Assembly: GCA_038240335.1 (NCBI GenBank)
Contig: JBBSDV010000173.1
Coordinates: forward strand, 1-6,419
Direction of reading: 5' to 3'
Source: JBBSDV01 sp038240335
GTDB taxonomy: Bacteria; Chloroflexota; Dehalococcoidia; DSTF01; JACRBR01
DNA: 6,419 nt
A program made the translations under genes and the position numbers. The notes under the pieces are model-generated. The model saw only the letters and a program-made list of their open reading frames with translations. It ran no database searches and was not told where the DNA came from. Positions 5,719 to 6,419 of this stretch are shown one piece after another. The first letter of the stretch is position 1. Each line of letters opens with the position of its first letter.

Positions 5719-6419
5719 ATGCCATACGCCGCCATCAACTACAGCACCGCCGACGCGATTGCGCGCATCACGCTGAACCGGCCGGAGCGGTTGAATGCGA
5801 TCAACACGCAGCTCGTGACGGATCTGCGCGACGCCGTTGCGGCGGCGAACGACGATGCGTCTGTCCGCGTGCTGATCCTCTCGGGCGCCGGTCGCGCCTT
5901 CTGCGCCGGCTACGATCTCGATTGGGGGACGAAGGCCGAGGATGCGTCGCAGCGGGCGATGTCGGGGCAGTGGGATCCCGTCCGCGACTATCTCGGCATG
6001 TCGCGGAACGTCCGCGCTTACATGTCGCTGTGGGAGAGCCCAAAGCCCGTCATCGCGCAGGTGCACGGCTGGTGCGTCGGCGGCGGCACCGACCTGGCGC
6101 TCTGCAGCGACCTCATCTTCATGGCCGAGGACGCGCAGATCGGCTACCCGCCCGCGCGCATCTGGGGCGAGCCGACGACGATGATGTGGGTATACCGCCT
6201 CGGCCTCGAGCACGCGAAGCGGCTGATGCTCACCGGCGGCGCCCTCACGGGCATCGAGGCGGCTCGCCTCGGCCTCGCGTCCGCCGCCGTCCCCGCCGAC
6301 CGCCTCGCGGACGAGGTGGAGTCTATGGCCCGCAAGCTGGCGACGATCCCGCTCAACCAGCTGGTGATGAGCAAGCTGCTGGTCAACCAGGCGTACGAGA
6401 ACATGGGCCTGCGCACGAC
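5719..6419 (+). CDS. Crotonase / enoyl-CoA hydratase-like protein, partial at the 3' end
   Basis: Crotonase-fold protein that should bind an acyl-CoA; 233 complete codons are visible before the window ends, perhaps about 85-90% of the gene. The oxyanion-hole segments are present: RAFCAGYDL (59-67) and HGWCVGGGTDL (116-126). The two glutamates used by classical enoyl-CoA hydratase are not: the GGGxE position is Asp125 and the QPE-type position is Pro145, in GYPPARIWGEP (142-152). This YPPxRxWG arrangement, with the IPLNQLVMSK segment (210-219), recalls a crotonase subgroup I know from actinobacterial genomes, where annotation as hydratase rests on homology only. The exact reaction (hydration, isomerisation, hydrolysis or other) cannot be assigned. 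No signal peptide is seen. It is 233 nt beyond gcvPB across a repeat-bearing gap and probably belongs to a separate unit linked to fatty acid or aromatic acyl-CoA metabolism. Confidence 0.92.
   Translation, partial: MPYAAINYSTADAIARITLNRPERLNAINTQLVTDLRDAVAAANDDASVRVLILSGAGRAFCAGYDLDWGTKAEDASQRAMSGQWDPVRDYLGMSRNVRAYMSLWESPKPVIAQVHGWCVGGGTDLALCSDLIFMAEDAQIGYPPARIWGEPTTMMWVYRLGLEHAKRLMLTGGALTGIEAARLGLASAAVPADRLADEVESMARKLATIPLNQLVMSKLLVNQAYENMGLRT

Noticed and set aside
3647..5725. Minus-strand open frame of 692 codons opposite gcvPA and gcvPB
   Set aside because: It lies antisense to two genes with clear conserved motifs. The translation is His/Arg/Ala-rich with no recognisable domain, as expected for a stop-poor shadow frame in GC-rich DNA.
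5479..5776. Small plus-strand frames of 75 and 82 codons in the gap after gcvPB
   Set aside because: They run through repeat-like sequence, lack recognisable domains and good ribosome binding sites, and overlap gcvPB or the crotonase gene.

Overview
The window is a GC-rich bacterial segment with every convincing gene on the + strand. It carries most of a glycine cleavage system operon, in the order gcvT, gcvH, a cupin gene, a Nudix hydrolase gene, gcvPA, gcvPB. A separate crotonase-family gene follows and runs off the right edge. The P-protein is split into two subunits (gcvPA and gcvPB), as in Firmicutes, Thermus, Chloroflexota and archaea, rather than fused as in E. coli. High GC, the split P-protein, frequent GTG/TTG starts and the kind of dispersed repeats after gcvPB would suit a Chloroflexota-like bacterium. 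That placement is an inference with low to moderate confidence, since there is no rRNA or phylogenetic marker here.

Layout: gcvT (25-1140) begins almost at the left edge, so its promoter and any glycine riboswitch lie outside the window. After a 57-nt gap comes gcvH (1198-1587). A small cupin protein (1589-2065) starts directly behind the gcvH stop. A Nudix hydrolase (2062-2532) overlaps the cupin stop by 4 nt. gcvPA (best start 2529) overlaps the Nudix stop by 4 nt, and gcvPB (3902-5485) overlaps the gcvPA stop by 4 nt. The whole run looks like one translationally coupled transcription unit. A 233-nt gap with repeat-like sequence (5486-5718) separates it from the crotonase gene (5719 to beyond 6419), which has its own good ribosome binding site.

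How the genes work together: GcvPA/GcvPB (PLP enzyme) decarboxylates glycine and passes the aminomethyl group to the lipoyl lysine of GcvH. GcvT then transfers the one-carbon unit to tetrahydrofolate and releases ammonia. The fourth component, dihydrolipoyl dehydrogenase (Lpd), is not in the window. The cupin and Nudix genes are not known parts of this system, but coupling ties their expression to it.

Most notable points: (1) GcvPB has an in-frame, low-complexity insertion of about 40 residues after the PLP domain, whose DNA contains a degenerate 7-bp tandem repeat and looks like intergenic repeat DNA captured by the gene. (2) A cupin-Nudix pair is embedded in the gcv operon. (3) A composite repeat lies downstream of gcvPB, and an 18-bp direct repeat duplicates the gcvPB stop-codon region. 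(4) The crotonase lacks both canonical hydratase glutamates. I found no RNA genes, CRISPR arrays, insertion sequences or convincing terminators.
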